Assembly (NCBI GenBank): GCA_000310025.1
Contig: FN649728.1
Location: 750,364 to 764,443 of the forward strand
Length of the DNA stretch: 14,080 bases
Source of the DNA: Ectocarpus siliculosus
Taxonomy: Eukaryota > Sar > Phaeophyceae > Ectocarpales > Ectocarpaceae
Direction of reading: 5' to 3'
Part shown: positions 14,063 through 14,080 of the stretch, piece by piece
How the letters are laid out: each line of letters opens with the position of its first letter
Numbering within the stretch: position 1 is the stretch's first letter
Notes under the pieces: generated by a model
Databases searched by the model: none
What the model saw: the letters and a program-made list of their open reading frames with translations, nothing else
What the model was told of the DNA's origin: nothing
Made by a program: the position numbers and the translations under genes

Positions 14063-14080
14063 AACCGTGGAACGGACAAC

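Larger units (their letters stand above)
12512..14080 (+). other. Intron 16 (start only; continues beyond window)
   Basis: The donor AAC/gtgagt opens this intron. Within the window it contains the (GTT)n run and the LINE fragment (12721-14062), which lies in the same orientation as the host gene. No exon with the rest of the AP2 domain is found before 14080, so the intron is at least 1.57 kb. Confidence 0.7.

Overview
The window looks like nuclear DNA of a brown alga (Ectocarpus-like stramenopile). This is inferred from style, not proven: GC-rich, Ala/Gly/Ser-rich coding blocks; many introns of roughly 300-1300 bp with T-, GT- and C-rich stretches; GT-AG junctions of gtgagt/gtgggt type; abundant (GTT)n, (CAG)n and (CT)n microsatellites; and a non-LTR retrotransposon. 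No bacterial signals (operons, Shine-Dalgarno sites, tRNA or rRNA genes) are visible.

Almost the whole window is one plus-strand gene. I reconstructed sixteen consecutive coding exons (98-154, 1361-1935, 2330-2401, 3705-3806, 4426-4838, 5629-5790, 6305-6400, 6866-6944, 7459-7549, 7916-7976, 8401-8469, 8950-9132, 9931-10177, 10488-10814, 11269-12035, 12379-12511). All fifteen joins keep one reading frame and all internal junctions are GT-AG. The gene is open at both ends: its start lies left of the window and its last exons lie to the right. The in-window product is about 1145 residues. In order it carries: a low-complexity Ala/Gly/Ser/Gln-rich N-terminal part; a PWWP domain spread over three exons (about residues 173-247); a Ser/Pro/Gly-rich linker; an unassigned cluster of nine cysteines (410-475); a complete eight-cysteine CXXC zinc finger split across two exons (578-616) followed by a basic stretch; more linkers including an Ala/Gly/Ser-rich block with an internal duplication; and the first 44 residues of an AP2/ERF DNA-binding domain (1102-1145), cut by an intron whose far end is outside the window.

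The likely role is a nuclear chromatin or transcription protein. PWWP domains usually read methylated histone H3 tails and DNA, CXXC fingers bind unmethylated CpG, and AP2 binds specific DNA. I know of no named family with this PWWP + Cys cluster + CXXC + AP2 order, and it is the most interesting content here.

The introns hold the mobile and repeat content. A LINE-type retrotransposon fragment (about 12721-14062, 5'-truncated at the reverse transcriptase catalytic loop, with two frameshifts) sits in the intron that splits the AP2 domain. A decayed 3' end of the same family (about 706-902) sits in the first intron; both copies end in GTACG plus a C-tract. Two related terminal-inverted-repeat (MITE-like) elements lie at about 920-1147 and 3920-4194. 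Tandem repeats occur in several introns; one of them duplicates a splice donor so that an in-frame 35-codon exon extension is possible.
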